Shown here piece after piece: positions 1 through 9,214 of a stretch of DNA of 64,000 nucleotides. Source of the stretch: Sinorhizobium fredii (GTDB taxonomy: Bacteria > Pseudomonadota > Alphaproteobacteria > Rhizobiales > Rhizobiaceae). Below the pieces are notes generated by a model, which saw nothing but the letters and a program-made list of their open reading frames with translations, was not told the DNA's origin and did not search any database. The stretch spans positions 62,001-126,000 of the forward strand of contig NZ_CP024309.1 in the NCBI RefSeq assembly GCF_002944405.1. Reading direction: 5' to 3'. A program made the position numbers and the translations under genes. The stretch's first letter is position 1. Every line of letters begins with the position of its first letter.

Positions 1-2
1 CG

Positions 3-665
3 CCGCCCGAGGCGATCAATTATGTCTGGTTCGATGCCGGCACCCGCTTTGCCAAGGGCGATATCGGCATGTTCTACTGGTGGACGCCGTATTTCTACCT
101 GGTCAAGAATTCCGGCTACATGACCGGCAAGAAGTCGGATGTCATGGACAAATACGCAACCGCTGCCCTGCCCAAGGCCGAAGGCCTGCCGCAGACCGTC
201 AGCCTCGGCGGCTACAGTCTCGGCGTTCCCTCGAGCTCCGATCGGCAGGAAGCGGGTTACGCCTTCATCAAATGGGCGACGTCGAAGGCGACCCAGAAGA
301 AGATGGCGCTCTGGCCGGACCTCAATTACCAGTTCTCCGACTTCGCCCGCGCATCGCTCTACGAGGACGCGGAGGTGAAGGCGGCCTATCCTTACCTCGA
401 CGTCCAATACGCGATGATGAAGCAGGGCAACGGCAAGATCACCCGCCCGCCGGTCCCTGGCTATACGGCCGTCGAGAGCGTGCTCGGCCTCACATTGAAC
501 CAGCTCCTCACCGGCAGTGAGGATCCGAAGACTGCGCTCGAGCGCACCAACGGCCTGTTCGAAAGCATCCTCAAGGGCAATCTGATGATTCCTTATCAGA
601 AGGAAAGCTTCGCGGACACGCTCGACGGGGCGAAGGCCCTGATCGGCACGCTCGGCAAGGCGTAA
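3..665 (+). CDS. ABC sugar transporter substrate-binding protein, C-terminal part
   Basis: This is the C-terminal 220 residues of an extracellular solute-binding protein; the frame is open to the window edge, so the signal peptide and N-terminal lobe lie upstream. The segment with residues GDIGMFYWWTP, followed by ALPKAEG and SLGGYSLGVPSSS, is typical of the hinge and C-lobe of family 1 (MalE/UgpB-like) periplasmic sugar-binding proteins, and AGYAFIKWATS is the usual helix after the ligand cleft. It is followed at short spacing by two permeases, a dehydrogenase and an ATPase on the same strand, so it supplies substrate to that importer. The sugar or polyol cannot be told from sequence. Confidence 0.88.
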   Translation, partial: PPEAINYVWFDAGTRFAKGDIGMFYWWTPYFYLVKNSGYMTGKKSDVMDKYATAALPKAEGLPQTVSLGGYSLGVPSSSDRQEAGYAFIKWATSKATQKKMALWPDLNYQFSDFARASLYEDAEVKAAYPYLDVQYAMMKQGNGKITRPPVPGYTAVESVLGLTLNQLLTGSEDPKTALERTNGLFESILKGNLMIPYQKESFADTLDGAKALIGTLGKA

Positions 666-737
666 TAGAGTTCTCCTCGTGCCGGCGCGGTACGCCCGCG
701 CCGGCGGTCACGCGCGAAGAAGAACTGGACCCCCACC

Positions 738-1667
738 ATGCACGCTACAACCATTCGCTCGCCGCAGGCGCTTGCGCCTGTCCGCAAGAGCTTTGTCAGG
801 CGAAACCTGCCCTACCTGTTGATCGCGCCTTCGGTCGTCATGCTGCTGGCGCTGATCGCCTACCCGCTGCTCTTTGCGCTCAAATCGAGCTTCTATTTCT
901 GGAACCTGCAGGTCGGGCCGCAGCCCTTGGCCTTCGTCGGCTTGGACAACTACGTTCAGGCGATCAATGCCTTCGATTTTCGCGCGGCACTGACCAATAC
1001 GCTGATCCTCTCGGTCGTCGGCACCGCGACCGAGTTCTCGCTCGGCCTGGCGATTGCGCTCGTCCTGCTCAAGGCGCTGCCCGGCATGAATGTCGTGCGG
1101 GCGCTTCTGATCCTGCCGACCACGATTGCACCGATCGTCGTCGGCTTCCTGTTTCGCTATCTCTATGACCCCGGCGGCGGGTTGGTGACCTGGGTCCTGC
1201 AGTCTCTCTGGCTGCCCGTGCCGGCAGAAGGCATTCTCGGCTCGCCGTCGACGGCGCTTGCCGCCATCCTGTTCGTCGACATCTGGCAATGGACGCCATT
1301 CTTCGCCATCGTCCTCTATGCAAGCCTGCTCGCCGTCCCCGACGAGATCATTGAAGCAGCAAGGCTGGATCGCGCCTCGGCTTGGACGATCCTGATGCGC
1401 ATCAAGCTGCCGCTCATCCGGCGCACCGCCATCATCATCGTCATGCTGCGCTTCATGCAGATATTCAACACCTTCGACACGGTGCTGGTGCTGACGCGCG
1501 GCGGACCGGGCACCTCGACGCGCACGCTCGGCTATTCGCTCTACGAGCAGGGCCTCGTCAACTTCAATGTCGGCCTTGTCAGCGCTCAGACGTGGATAGC
1601 GGTGCTGATCGTCAACATCATCGTCGCCCTCTACGTCTTCTTCGCCTTCCGGAATGAGGAGTGGTGA
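738..1667 (+). CDS. Carbohydrate ABC transporter permease, MalF/UgpA type
   Basis: A 309-residue inner-membrane permease with about six hydrophobic segments, the first at residues 28-50 (LLIAPSVVMLLALIAYPLL). The cytoplasmic EAA loop that docks on the ATPase is visible as EAARLDRASAWTILMRIKLP near residues 210-230. The length is normal for the family. The start is the only ATG near the beginning and lies 72 bases after the binding-protein stop. It ends one base before the next permease starts, so the two are probably translationally coupled and form a heterodimeric pore. Substrate is unknown. Confidence 0.92.
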   Translation: MHATTIRSPQALAPVRKSFVRRNLPYLLIAPSVVMLLALIAYPLLFALKSSFYFWNLQVGPQPLAFVGLDNYVQAINAFDFRAALTNTLILSVVGTATEFSLGLAIALVLLKALPGMNVVRALLILPTTIAPIVVGFLFRYLYDPGGGLVTWVLQSLWLPVPAEGILGSPSTALAAILFVDIWQWTPFFAIVLYASLLAVPDEIIEAARLDRASAWTILMRIKLPLIRRTAIIIVMLRFMQIFNTFDTVLVLTRGGPGTSTRTLGYSLYEQGLVNFNVGLVSAQTWIAVLIVNIIVALYVFFAFRNEEW

Positions 1668-1668
1668 T

Positions 1669-2499
1669 ATGAAAAGCCGCACGACCTTCTACACGGCGCT
1701 CACCTATGCCGCCGGCCTGCTGTTCCTGGCCGTCTTCATTGGTCCGATCCTGTGGTTCCTGGCACTCGCTATCCGTTCGGCCGAAACGGCGTTCGAGATG
1801 CCGCCGCAGCTCACCTTCGAACCGACGCTCGACGCCTTTCGCCATATCCTTGTCGATCCCGGCACCAATGCGCCGCAGCTGGTGAACTCGCTCATCGTCG
1901 CGATCGGCGCGGTGCTTCTCAATCTGCCTTTCTCGGTGCCTGCGGCATACGCGCTCTCGCGCTTCAAGCTGCGCGGTAAGAAGAACATCATGCTCTGGTA
2001 TCTCGGCTTGCTGATGGCGCCGCCGATCGCCTTCCTGATCCCGTATTTCGTGCTGATCACGCGGGTCGGCCTGCAAGGGTCATACTTGTCGATGGTGCTG
2101 GTTCTGCAGACCCTGACGATCCCGTTCTCCGTCTGGCTGATGAAGAGCTTTATCGATGAGGTGCCGGCGGAGCTCGAAGAGGCCGCCCGTGTCGATGGTG
2201 CGCGCTGGCATACGATCATGTGGCGGATCACGCTGCCGATCGTTCGCCCCGGCATCATCGTCACCTCGATGTTCGCCTTCGTCTTTGCCTGGAACAACGC
2301 GGCCTTTCCGCTGGTGCTGAGCTCGCGCTCGACCGCCACGCTTCCGATCGGGACGCTCGGATATTTCGCAACCAGCGGAGTGACCTGGAACTACATCGCC
2401 GCAGCCGCGGTGCTCGCGATGATCCCGCCGATGATCATCTTTTTGGTGTTCGACCGCTACGTCGTCAGAGGCCTCACCTTCGGTTCGGTGAAAGGCTGA
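1669..2499 (+). CDS. Carbohydrate ABC transporter permease, MalG/UgpE type
   Basis: A second permease of 276 residues with a long first transmembrane helix (TYAAGLLFLAVFIGPILWFL) and an EAA loop, EEAARVDGARWHTIMWRITL, near residues 165-185. I chose the ATG at 1669 rather than the in-frame ATG at 1654 because the purine-rich GAGGAGTGG at 1655-1663 is well placed as a ribosome binding site, and the protein then begins with a normal MKSRTTF N-terminus. It follows the first permease with a one-base gap and is the natural partner subunit of the same importer. Confidence 0.9.
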   Translation: MKSRTTFYTALTYAAGLLFLAVFIGPILWFLALAIRSAETAFEMPPQLTFEPTLDAFRHILVDPGTNAPQLVNSLIVAIGAVLLNLPFSVPAAYALSRFKLRGKKNIMLWYLGLLMAPPIAFLIPYFVLITRVGLQGSYLSMVLVLQTLTIPFSVWLMKSFIDEVPAELEEAARVDGARWHTIMWRITLPIVRPGIIVTSMFAFVFAWNNAAFPLVLSSRSTATLPIGTLGYFATSGVTWNYIAAAAVLAMIPPMIIFLVFDRYVVRGLTFGSVKG

Positions 2500-2528
2500 T
2501 CGCCCCCTTTTGAATGGAGTAGAATTGA

Positions 2529-3554
2529 ATGAGCAAACTTCGCATGGGCGTTATCGGCGCCGGCCTTTGGGGCAACAACCACGCCCACACCTTCAATGTC
2601 CTGCCGGAAACTGAGCTTGTCGGCGTCTGTGACCTTGATGAGGGCAGGGCGGTGAAGATGAAGGAGAGTTTTGGAGCGGCTGAGGCGTTCACCGACTATC
2701 ACAAGCTGATCGCCAGCGAGAACATCGACGCCGTATCGGTGGCGACGCCGGACTTCACCCACACGCCGATCATCCTGGCGGCGCTGAAGGCCGACAAGCA
2801 TGTGCTCAGCGAAAAGCCTCTGGCGACGACAGTGAAAGAAGCTGAGGACATCGCCGAAGCTGCGGCGACGTCCAAAGGCAAGCTGATGATCGACTTCCAC
2901 AACCGTGTGAACCCCATCCTGGCTCAGCTTCGCGACATGATTCAGGACGGTCAGATCGGCTTGGCAAAGCATGGCACCGCGCGGCTTTCGAACACGACGT
3001 TCGTGCCGTTCCAGATGCTGAGTTGGGCTGCGAAGTCTTCAGCGCTCTGGTTCCTGGGCAGTCATCTCGTCGACGTCCTGCGCTTCATCCTCGCAGACGA
3101 GGTTACCCGCGTCTACGCTGTTGCCCGTTCCGGCACATTGTCGGCCGGCGGCGTCGATACAAAAGACTTCCACGTGTCGATCCTGGAGTTTTCAAAGGGT
3201 ACGGTGGTGACCATGGAGAACAGCTGGATCCTTGCGCGCGACAATCCGTCTCTCGTCGATTTCAAGGTCGAGTTCGTCGGCGAGAAGGGACAGATCCAGG
3301 CCGATCCTACCCATAGCGGTGGCCTTCGCCGCATCGTCGATGGCGGCATGAGGTTCAACGACTACATCGGCATGACCCCGACGGGCGCCACCCGCATCGG
3401 CGGCTTCGTGCAGGAGTCGATTGCTCGCTTCGTCGACAGCGTGGTGCGCGACGTGCCCCTGCTTGCCGACGCCAACGACGGCCTCGCCAATACCAGGGTC
3501 CTGGCAGCGATCGAGGAGTCCGTCGCGAGTGGTCAACCTGTGACCATCGGCTGA
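2529..3554 (+). CDS. Gfo/Idh/MocA-family NAD(P)-dependent oxidoreductase
   Basis: A 341-residue soluble dehydrogenase. The N-terminal Rossmann motif GVIGAGLWGNNHAHTF (residues 8-23) binds the dinucleotide, and SEKPLATTVKEAE (near residue 95) carries the family's conserved EKP lysine. The C-terminal alpha/beta domain (from about residue 125) has the sheet used for substrate binding and dimerisation. Known members oxidise sugars, inositols or inosamines (MocA is from rhizopine catabolism). Its place between the permeases and the ATPase gene of one transporter suggests it acts on the imported compound. Family is clear; substrate is not. Confidence 0.9.
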   Translation: MSKLRMGVIGAGLWGNNHAHTFNVLPETELVGVCDLDEGRAVKMKESFGAAEAFTDYHKLIASENIDAVSVATPDFTHTPIILAALKADKHVLSEKPLATTVKEAEDIAEAAATSKGKLMIDFHNRVNPILAQLRDMIQDGQIGLAKHGTARLSNTTFVPFQMLSWAAKSSALWFLGSHLVDVLRFILADEVTRVYAVARSGTLSAGGVDTKDFHVSILEFSKGTVVTMENSWILARDNPSLVDFKVEFVGEKGQIQADPTHSGGLRRIVDGGMRFNDYIGMTPTGATRIGGFVQESIARFVDSVVRDVPLLADANDGLANTRVLAAIEESVASGQPVTIG

Positions 3555-3631
3555 CGTCGTGATTAATTCCCGAGGCAATCCGTCCATCGGGCGGCTTGCC
3601 TCGCCTCTTCATACTGGGAGTAGAACAAAAT

Positions 3632-4798
3632 ATGGCGTCCATGACCTTTGACGGGATCGGAAAAACCTTTCCGGACGGGACCGTCGCCGTCGGCAATGTG
3701 AGCTTGACCGTCGCCGACGGCGAGTTCGTCGTGCTGGTCGGACCGTCGGGTTGCGGCAAATCCACGCTTCTGCGGATGGCGGCCGGGCTCGAGCTGCTCA
3801 ACAGCGGCCGGCTTCTGATGGACGATCAGGATGTCACCAATACCGAGCCGCAGGATCGCGACATCGCCATGGTGTTCCAGAACTACGCGCTCTATCCGCA
3901 CATGACCGTCTACGAAAACATGGCCTTCGGCCTGCAGCAGCGCAAAATGCCGAAGGACAAGATCGAGAAACTTGTGCGCGATGCAGCCGAGATGCTCGAT
4001 CTCACAAAATATCTGCATCGCAAGCCGGGTGCGCTCTCCGGCGGCCAGCGCCAGCGCGTGGCGATGGGGCGCGCCATCGTCCGCCATCCCATGGCCTTCC
4101 TGATGGACGAGCCGCTCTCCAATCTCGACGCCAAGCTCAGGGTCCAGATGCGCGCCGAGCTCAAGCTCCTGAACCAGCGCCTCGGGGTCACTACGCTCTA
4201 TGTCACCCACGACCAGGTCGAGGCAATGACGATGGGTGACCGGGTCGCGGTGCTCAAACCCGTCGGCAACGCCGGCGAAAGCAATCTGCAGCAGATCGAC
4301 ACGCCGCAGCGGCTCTACGACAGGCCGGCAAATATCTTTGTCGCCGGCTTTATCGGTTCGCCGGCAATGAATTTCGTGCGGGCCGACCTTCGGGCGGACG
4401 GGGCAGGCCTGCGCGCGGCGATCGCGGGGACCGGGATCAGTTTTCCGGTTCCCGCGAGCGCTGCCTTGTCCGCCTATGCCGGACGCCAGGTCGTCGTCGG
4501 AATACGACCGGAGATGTTCTTAGTGTGTCCCGAAGCCGAGGCGCTGTTCAACGAGCCGGTCCCGGTCGCCGAGGCGCTCGGGGCCGACACCTATGTCTTC
4601 TTCGACATCGCGTCCCCGCCCGTCCACGTCAACGACGCCGAGGAGCCGGAGGAGTTCAAGCGCAAGGGCACCAATCGCCTGGTGGCGCGGATCCCGCCGG
4701 CAGCGACGCCGGCGCCCAATCAGCGACTGCCGCTGACAGTGGACCTGCAAAAGCTGCACTGGTTCGACCCATTGACAGGAACTGCTATTCGCGATTGA
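3632..4798 (+). CDS. Carbohydrate ABC transporter ATP-binding protein, UgpC/MalK type
   Basis: A 388-residue ATPase. Walker A is GPSGCGKST, the signature is [15 protein letters not shown], Walker B is [12 protein letters not shown] and the switch histidine is in [11 protein letters not shown]. After residue 240 comes the C-terminal OB-like (TOBE/MOI) domain found in MalK and UgpC. The ATG at 3632 is preferred over an in-frame ATG at 3596 because GGGAG lies about ten bases upstream and the protein then begins just before the first beta strand. It is the last gene of the importer operon and is followed by a strong terminator. Confidence 0.93.
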   Translation: MASMTFDGIGKTFPDGTVAVGNVSLTVADGEFVVLVGPSGCGKSTLLRMAAGLELLNSGRLLMDDQDVTNTEPQDRDIAMVFQNYALYPHMTVYENMAFGLQQRKMPKDKIEKLVRDAAEMLDLTKYLHRKPGALSGGQRQRVAMGRAIVRHPMAFLMDEPLSNLDAKLRVQMRAELKLLNQRLGVTTLYVTHDQVEAMTMGDRVAVLKPVGNAGESNLQQIDTPQRLYDRPANIFVAGFIGSPAMNFVRADLRADGAGLRAAIAGTGISFPVPASAALSAYAGRQVVVGIRPEMFLVCPEAEALFNEPVPVAEALGADTYVFFDIASPPVHVNDAEEPEEFKRKGTNRLVARIPPAATPAPNQRLPLTVDLQKLHWFDPLTGTAIRD

Positions 4799-4863
4799 TC
4801 CGGATGGAAGATCAAGCACCGACTCGCCTGTACAATCGTTTCCCGACCCTCCCAGGGCGCCTT

Positions 4864-4902
4864 GGCTGCCGTCGAACAGGTCCCGACGGCAGCCCTTTTT
4901 TT
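4864..4902 (+). terminator. Rho-independent terminator after the sugar importer operon
   Basis: A perfect 11-bp stem (GGCTGCCGTCG at 4864-4874 pairing with CGACGGCAGCC at 4884-4894), a nine-base loop and then a run of seven T residues. It lies 66 bases past the ATPase stop codon and would end the importer transcript. Confidence 0.9.
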
Positions 4903-4963
4903 GGCTCAGCGATCGGGGACGAGCGGTTCCGGACCTCATCAGCAACATCATCGGGAGTAGCCT

Positions 4964-5293
4964 GTGAAACACGTGTCGATCTTCGGGAAGTTCTTCCTGC
5001 TTATGGCTACCTTCGGCCTGACGGCGCTTGCCCTCACGCTTTATCAGAGCAGACAGACGTTCGAGATCAGCAGGAGCTATGAGGCGCTGCTCGATAGAGA
5101 CGCGTTTGCAGCACTCAATCTGAGCCAGTCCAATCGAAGCCTCGAGGCCGCGCGGGCAAGCATGGGGGACTTGTCGAATGATGCCGGCCCGCACACGTCT
5201 GGCACTGACAGCCCGCAAGGGTCGCCAGTCCGGCGTATAATGGCGAAGGTTGTAAATGCTTTTGGGATGCCCAACAACGTTGCTGAGTCTTGA
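4964..5293 (+). pseudogene. Truncated methyl-accepting chemotaxis protein (N-terminus only)
   Basis: GTG start with GGGAG upstream. The first 70 residues have a positively charged start, one transmembrane helix (FFLLMATFGLTALALTLY) and a helical stretch (SNRSLEAARASMGDL) like the four-helix ligand domain of rhizobial chemoreceptors. After about residue 70 the resemblance ends, and the frame closes at 109 residues. The second membrane helix, HAMP domain and signalling domain are all missing, whereas intact receptors are several hundred residues long. I read it as a receptor gene cut by a rearrangement; the short product is unlikely to work. Confidence 0.65.
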
Positions 5294-5464
5294 GAATGAA
5301 AACCTGTTCTGAATCGGCGTGACGCGTCCTTTCAGCGCTTCTGTGCGCCGAGCGCTCGGCGGGAACCAAAAATTCGTTGGATCTCGAATTTTGAGCTTTC
5401 GTCGAAAAAGCCGAGAACCAGATTCCGATGACGAGGTAACAGACTGAATTTCTGCTAGGTGTTC

Positions 5465-5656
5465 ATGACGACGTGGAAACTTTCGCCCTTTGAAAGATCG
5501 TGCCTTAGGTGGATATCGCTGGGCAGGAGCGTCTCCGAGATCGCCTTGCTCGAGGGCAAAAGCGAAGCAGAGATCAATCTGTGCTTGGAACGAGCCCTTG
5601 TCTTGCTTGGGGCGATCTCGATGGAGGATGCGCTCAAGAAGGCGGATCTCATCTAG
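5465..5656 (+). CDS. Small LuxR-type helix-turn-helix protein
   Basis: A 63-residue protein that is essentially only a DNA-binding fold of the LuxR/GerE kind: LSPFERSCLRWISLGRSVSEIA corresponds to the scaffold and first HTH helix, and EGKSEAEINLCLERALVLLG to the recognition helix and helix four. Stand-alone HTH proteins of this type are common in Rhizobiales. A GTG two codons earlier (5459) is an alternative start. It has no clear operon partner: the truncated receptor is upstream and the GntR gene downstream is convergent. Its target is unknown. Confidence 0.68.
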   Translation: MTTWKLSPFERSCLRWISLGRSVSEIALLEGKSEAEINLCLERALVLLGAISMEDALKKADLI

Positions 5657-5846
5657 ATAGATCGCATCTGGCTCTACGCTGCCGTAATTGGCATGCGACG
5701 GATCGATTTTTTCTTCGGGTTAACTCACGTGCACACCTTTGCAGGTGCAATTACCACCTCGCGCGGAATCATCATCATACCCAATGCTGGCCAAACGTCT
5801 GCTGCCCAGGCAAAGGCATGGCATTTCGGCATAGCTCTGGCAAAAG

Positions 5847-6560
5847 TCATCGCTGCACGCTCATGAACTGCTCGCTATAGACGGATGCATTTAATGATCG
5901 ACCGTTCACGACGTCCAAAACGTGTGTCAGGGCGCGTTGTTCGAAATCAAGGTGGCTCATCAATGCGGATTGCACGACGCTCGTTGCTTTGCCGAGTTGG
6001 GGCATCGCATTCGTCAGCGTTGCGAGGCTTTTCCTGAAAGATCGGGAATGCTCTGACGCAGTTATTTCCACGCGTAAGGGGTGCGTGCAAAAACAAAATT
6101 TGTCGATAATCTTGCACATCTCACAATTCGATGCCCTCTGGCCGATTTCGGTGAAGATCGCTTCCGCTCGACGCGCGGGTTCGGACCTTGATGATGCTTC
6201 ACAAGGTGCCGGTTTGTAGTGAGCCTGAGGCTCTGCGCGGGCGAGTGCGAAGGCTAGGACTTCCCGTGCCACAGCATACGAGTCCGCTATGGCCCAATCG
6301 GTGAGGGGCCTCGTGAAGTAGCCCTTTTGGGGGATGGAAATGACCTTACCCTCAGCTGCAAGTCGGATAAGTGCTTCGCGTACCGGAGTTCTCCCAATGT
6401 TGAGTTTGGCCGACAACTCGACGTCACTCAGCTGTTGCCCCGGCATAAGCCCGTGACTGTAAAGCAAGTGAACGACTGCATCATAGGCCGCATCCGTTTT
6501 TCCGCGCGTTTTTGGTGGCTCAATTCCACGACATTGGGCGGCTTTATCACAGACCCACAT
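5847..6560 (-). CDS. GntR-family transcriptional regulator
   Basis: A 237-residue regulator. The winged-helix DNA-binding domain is at residues 25-90, with AYDAVVHLL, PGQQLSDVELSAKLNIGRTP and VREALIRLAAEGKV giving the classic GntR pattern; the helical C-terminal half would be the effector and dimerisation domain. The frame is open further upstream, but I place the start at 6560 because AAGGAGAG sits at good spacing before that ATG. The neighbouring HAD phosphatase gene is divergent, across a 634-base gap that holds an AT-rich inverted repeat. Control of the nearby sugar or aminosugar genes is plausible but unproven. Confidence 0.8.
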   Translation of the reverse strand: MWVCDKAAQCRGIEPPKTRGKTDAAYDAVVHLLYSHGLMPGQQLSDVELSAKLNIGRTPVREALIRLAAEGKVISIPQKGYFTRPLTDWAIADSYAVAREVLAFALARAEPQAHYKPAPCEASSRSEPARRAEAIFTEIGQRASNCEMCKIIDKFCFCTHPLRVEITASEHSRSFRKSLATLTNAMPQLGKATSVVQSALMSHLDFEQRALTHVLDVVNGRSLNASVYSEQFMSVQR

Positions 6561-7194
6561 CTTCCCACTCTCCTTTGTCGGATGTCGTTTGACCATCTCC
6601 TGCAGGATGCCAGAAACAAGTTTGTTGGGGGCACATTTCACATAATGGCGGGGAGAGCAACCGTGCCGTTGGCGCGAGTTGACTAGGTGTCGCGTGCTTT
6701 CAGATGTTCTGCGGCCACCAACGGCATTGTACTGCTTCGCTGGACCAGTGCATCGAGATCCGAGAGCGTGTTCCTCCAATCGCTGAGCCACGCGAGCTTA
6801 TAGATGCCGGAAAAAATATATGGAGTGCAGATCGAGAGGACTGCGGTTGAGGCGAGACTAAATATCAGGTGGCTTAGCCGAGCAAAAGACCGCAGTCTGA
6901 GGAAATATACTGGAAAATATATTTTACATGTTACTTGATTATCGTGGCCTATGCCTTCACTTTCCGCCGCGGTAGTCTTGGGATGAGCAGAGCGAAACAG
7001 CGCCAAGGGTCTAATGGATGTGAACGATTTCGTGCACTAAATCCGTGTCGGCGTGATGTCATTTTGGACAAAAATAGGTGCCGATGGCCCTGGCGAAGCC
7101 AATAAGACTTCCAAAGTTCAAGCGGCTCTCCCCCGCTGGCCGGGAGGATCCGTAAATTTGTGGATTAGCTTGAATCGTGAGGAAAGCTTAACGG
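6561..7194. other. Intergenic region between the GntR and HAD genes
   Basis: No gene is convincingly supported here. A 107-codon frame on the minus strand (6683-7006) lacks family features and a ribosome binding site. The stretch 6800-6930 is AT-rich and contains GAAATATACTGGAAAATATA with TTTT following (6902-6925), an imperfect inverted repeat very like the perfect one at 10586-10609; see the separate repeat entries. Confidence 0.5.
6903..6925. repeat. AT-rich imperfect inverted repeat, possible operator
   Basis: The sequence has AAATATA, a central CTGGAA and ATATATTTT. It matches the perfect palindrome at 10586-10609 in both arms and in the central TGGAA. It lies upstream of the GntR gene and of the divergent HAD gene, so it may be an autoregulatory operator. 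This is inference from similarity between two sites only. Confidence 0.35.
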
Positions 7195-7878
7195 ATGACT
7201 CAATGCATGCCCGCCTGCGAATCCCCAGGAGTTCTCATTTTCGATTGCGATGGGGTCCTCATCGACAGCGAAAGCATCGCCACCGAGGTACATGTCGAGG
7301 CTCTCGCAAAATCAGGGTACGCCATAACTGCAGAGGCTTATAATGGTCGTTTCATAGGCATGAGCGATCAGCAAAGCTACTCTATCATCGAAGCCGAGGC
7401 GGGCCTGCGCCTGCCAAATGACCACCATCAACGTGTGATGAAAGAGATCGCCAAGCGATATGCGTGCGAACTCAAGGCCATCGCGGGTATTCGACAGGCG
7501 TTGGACGCCATCAGCCTGGCAAAATGCGTGGCATCGAGCAGCGATCCGGAAAAGCTGCGTTTTGGACTTCAGATTACACATCTCTACGACTGTTTTTCGC
7601 CTCACGTCTTCAGCGCGTCCGAGGTTCCGCGCGGCAAGCCCGCACCCGATCTCTTTCTGTTCGCAGCGGAGAACATGAAAACACAGCCCGCCAACTGCCT
7701 GGTCATCGAAGACAGTGTTGCTGGAGTTCAAGCGGCGGTGGCAGCCCGGATGCGGGTGATAGGCTTTGTCGGCGGTTCTCATTGTGTCTCGGGCCTAGCA
7801 GAGAAATTGTTGGAAGCAGGTGCCACCAGAACCTTCAACCACATGGCAGTTTTACCGGAGATTCTTAGGCACCTCTAA
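7195..7878 (+). CDS. HAD-superfamily phosphatase, beta-phosphoglucomutase-like
   Basis: A 227-residue hydrolase with all HAD motifs: nucleophile and acid in FDCDGVLIDS (residues 16-25), motif II in VASSSDPEK, the motif III lysine in RGKPAPDLF and the acidic motif IV in VIEDSVAGVQAA. The cap domain between motifs I and II is of the small helical type seen in sugar phosphatases and beta-phosphoglucomutases. The start ATG has GGAAAG a few bases upstream. Its neighbours (acetyltransferase, aminotransferase, ROK and GntR regulators) suggest sugar phosphate or aminosugar metabolism. Exact substrate unknown. Confidence 0.85.
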   Translation: MTQCMPACESPGVLIFDCDGVLIDSESIATEVHVEALAKSGYAITAEAYNGRFIGMSDQQSYSIIEAEAGLRLPNDHHQRVMKEIAKRYACELKAIAGIRQALDAISLAKCVASSSDPEKLRFGLQITHLYDCFSPHVFSASEVPRGKPAPDLFLFAAENMKTQPANCLVIEDSVAGVQAAVAARMRVIGFVGGSHCVSGLAEKLLEAGATRTFNHMAVLPEILRHL

Positions 7879-8091
7879 TCGGACAGTTTGTACGGTGGGG
7901 AGTTGCTCACGCAGTCTACCGGTGTATCAGGTGCGAAGACTCTGTCGGGCACTTCGGGCATTGTCTGGCAAGCAGAGCCCGCAGTTACCGTGACGTTTCT
8001 CAATCGGCGACCCCGACGCTAATTTGCCGCTCCGTGAGCTTTCCTTTCGCGCTGGACGCCGAAACACCTGAAAGAAAAAGAGGATTAGACG

Positions 8092-8592
8092 ATGCACGGC
8101 GGTAGCAGAATCATAGTCGAGTACTTGGCGACATATCCGAATTTCATTCCTGTGTGTGCAAGCTGGGCTTTCGGGCAATGGGGTTGCCATTCGGATGGCT
8201 CATTCGCGCAGGCAGAACGTGAGTTCTTCGAAGGAGCACAGACACAATCAATTCCGTTAACTTTGATTGCGATCGAGGCTGGCAAACCTGCAGGAATGGT
8301 CAGTCTGTGGGAAAGCGACTTTCGAGGAAGGTTAGATCTGACTCCCTGGCTTAAGTCGCTGTACGTCCATCCATTCCACCGCAGAAAAGGAATAGCATTG
8401 TTGCTAATCAAGAGGCTGGAACAAGAGGCTCAGCGGCTCGGCTATCGAAGCCTTTACCTTACAACCGAGGACGCAAAAGACCTCTACGCAAAGGCCGATT
8501 GGCAGGAGATAGAGTATGTACGAACACCATATGGCGAAGCGGCATTAATGACCAAGGCGTTGACGCAGGCCGACGAAGACTGTGTAAAGTGA
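8092..8592 (+). CDS. GNAT-family N-acetyltransferase
   Basis: A 166-residue acetyltransferase. The acetyl-CoA loop is in LYVHPFHRRKGIALLLIKRL (about residues 90-110), where HRRKGIA fits the R/Q-x-x-G-x-G/A motif; the following GYRSLYLTTEDAKDLYAKADWQE has the usual beta5-alpha4 pattern ending in a residue triad like Y-x-x-x-G-[FW]. The start has GAGGA about eight bases upstream. The acceptor cannot be deduced. It lies in a region of lower GC than the importer operon, as do its neighbours. Confidence 0.85.
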   Translation: MHGGSRIIVEYLATYPNFIPVCASWAFGQWGCHSDGSFAQAEREFFEGAQTQSIPLTLIAIEAGKPAGMVSLWESDFRGRLDLTPWLKSLYVHPFHRRKGIALLLIKRLEQEAQRLGYRSLYLTTEDAKDLYAKADWQEIEYVRTPYGEAALMTKALTQADEDCVK

Positions 8593-8736
8593 TCACGGAT
8601 GCAAATTGCGAGCTGCGTCACGCTTCGCGCTTCAAAGCCGTGAGAACGGCGGCCAAAAACCGGTTCCATACCCCCGGCGTTACGGCAGCGGACGAACCAG
8701 TCTTAGTCGTACGACGACCACAGTGCTCGGGAAACT

Positions 8737-9141
8737 CGGCCAGCGCGAGCCAGTCTCCTGCCGCTCATGACTTCCGGCGGCTCCGTAATCCTGAACACCT
8801 CGACGCTCAGCACACAAGGCCGTCCATATGTGAGCGTGTATTCGGCGACGAAGGCGGCCATTCGCTCGCTGGCGCGGTCGCTCACCGTGGAGCTGGCCGA
8901 GAAGGGAATCCGCGTGAATGCCATGGCACCTGGCTACATCGATACGGATCTCGCGCGCAAAGGGGGAATGAGCGAGGAGATGATCGAACAGACGAAGACG
9001 CAGGTGCACGCTCAAATCCCGATGCACCGCAGCGGCACAGTCGATGAGATCGCAAAGGCTGTGCTGTTTCTCGCCTCTGATGATTCGGCCTACGTGACAG
9101 GCTCCGAATTGTGCGTCGACGGTGGTTGGGCGCAGATCTGA
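8737..9141 (+). pseudogene. Short-chain dehydrogenase, C-terminal fragment
   Basis: From about 8743 the frame reads LLPLMTSGGSVILNTS and continues through the catalytic YSATKAAIRSLA (Tyr-x-x-x-Lys), the NAMAPGYIDTDL segment and the C-terminal FLASDDSAYVTG-x-x-LCVDGGW, so it is the last half of a classical SDR. The N-terminal Rossmann half with the GxxxGxG motif is absent: upstream sequence in any frame does not match. An internal ATG at 8767 could give a 124-residue product, but it could not bind cofactor. Recombination has removed the 5' part. Confidence 0.75.
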
Positions 9142-9143
9142 CA

Positions 9144-9176
9144 GCAAGCCGGCGCTCTTCGCGAGCGCCGGCTTGC
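9144..9176. terminator. Strong hairpin between convergent genes
   Basis: A perfect 14-bp stem (GCAAGCCGGCGCTC, 9144-9157, with GAGCGCCGGCTTGC, 9163-9176) and a five-base loop, three bases after the SDR fragment and 38 bases before the convergent aminotransferase stop. There is no long T-run, so it could be a bidirectional or weak terminator. Confidence 0.6.
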
Positions 9177-9214
9177 ATGCTGCAGATTTAGGAGTTTACG
9201 AGGGGCAGACATTA

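Noticed and set aside
6683..7006. 107-codon frame upstream of the GntR gene
   Set aside because: No recognisable domain, no ribosome binding site, and it spans the AT-rich presumed operator region.
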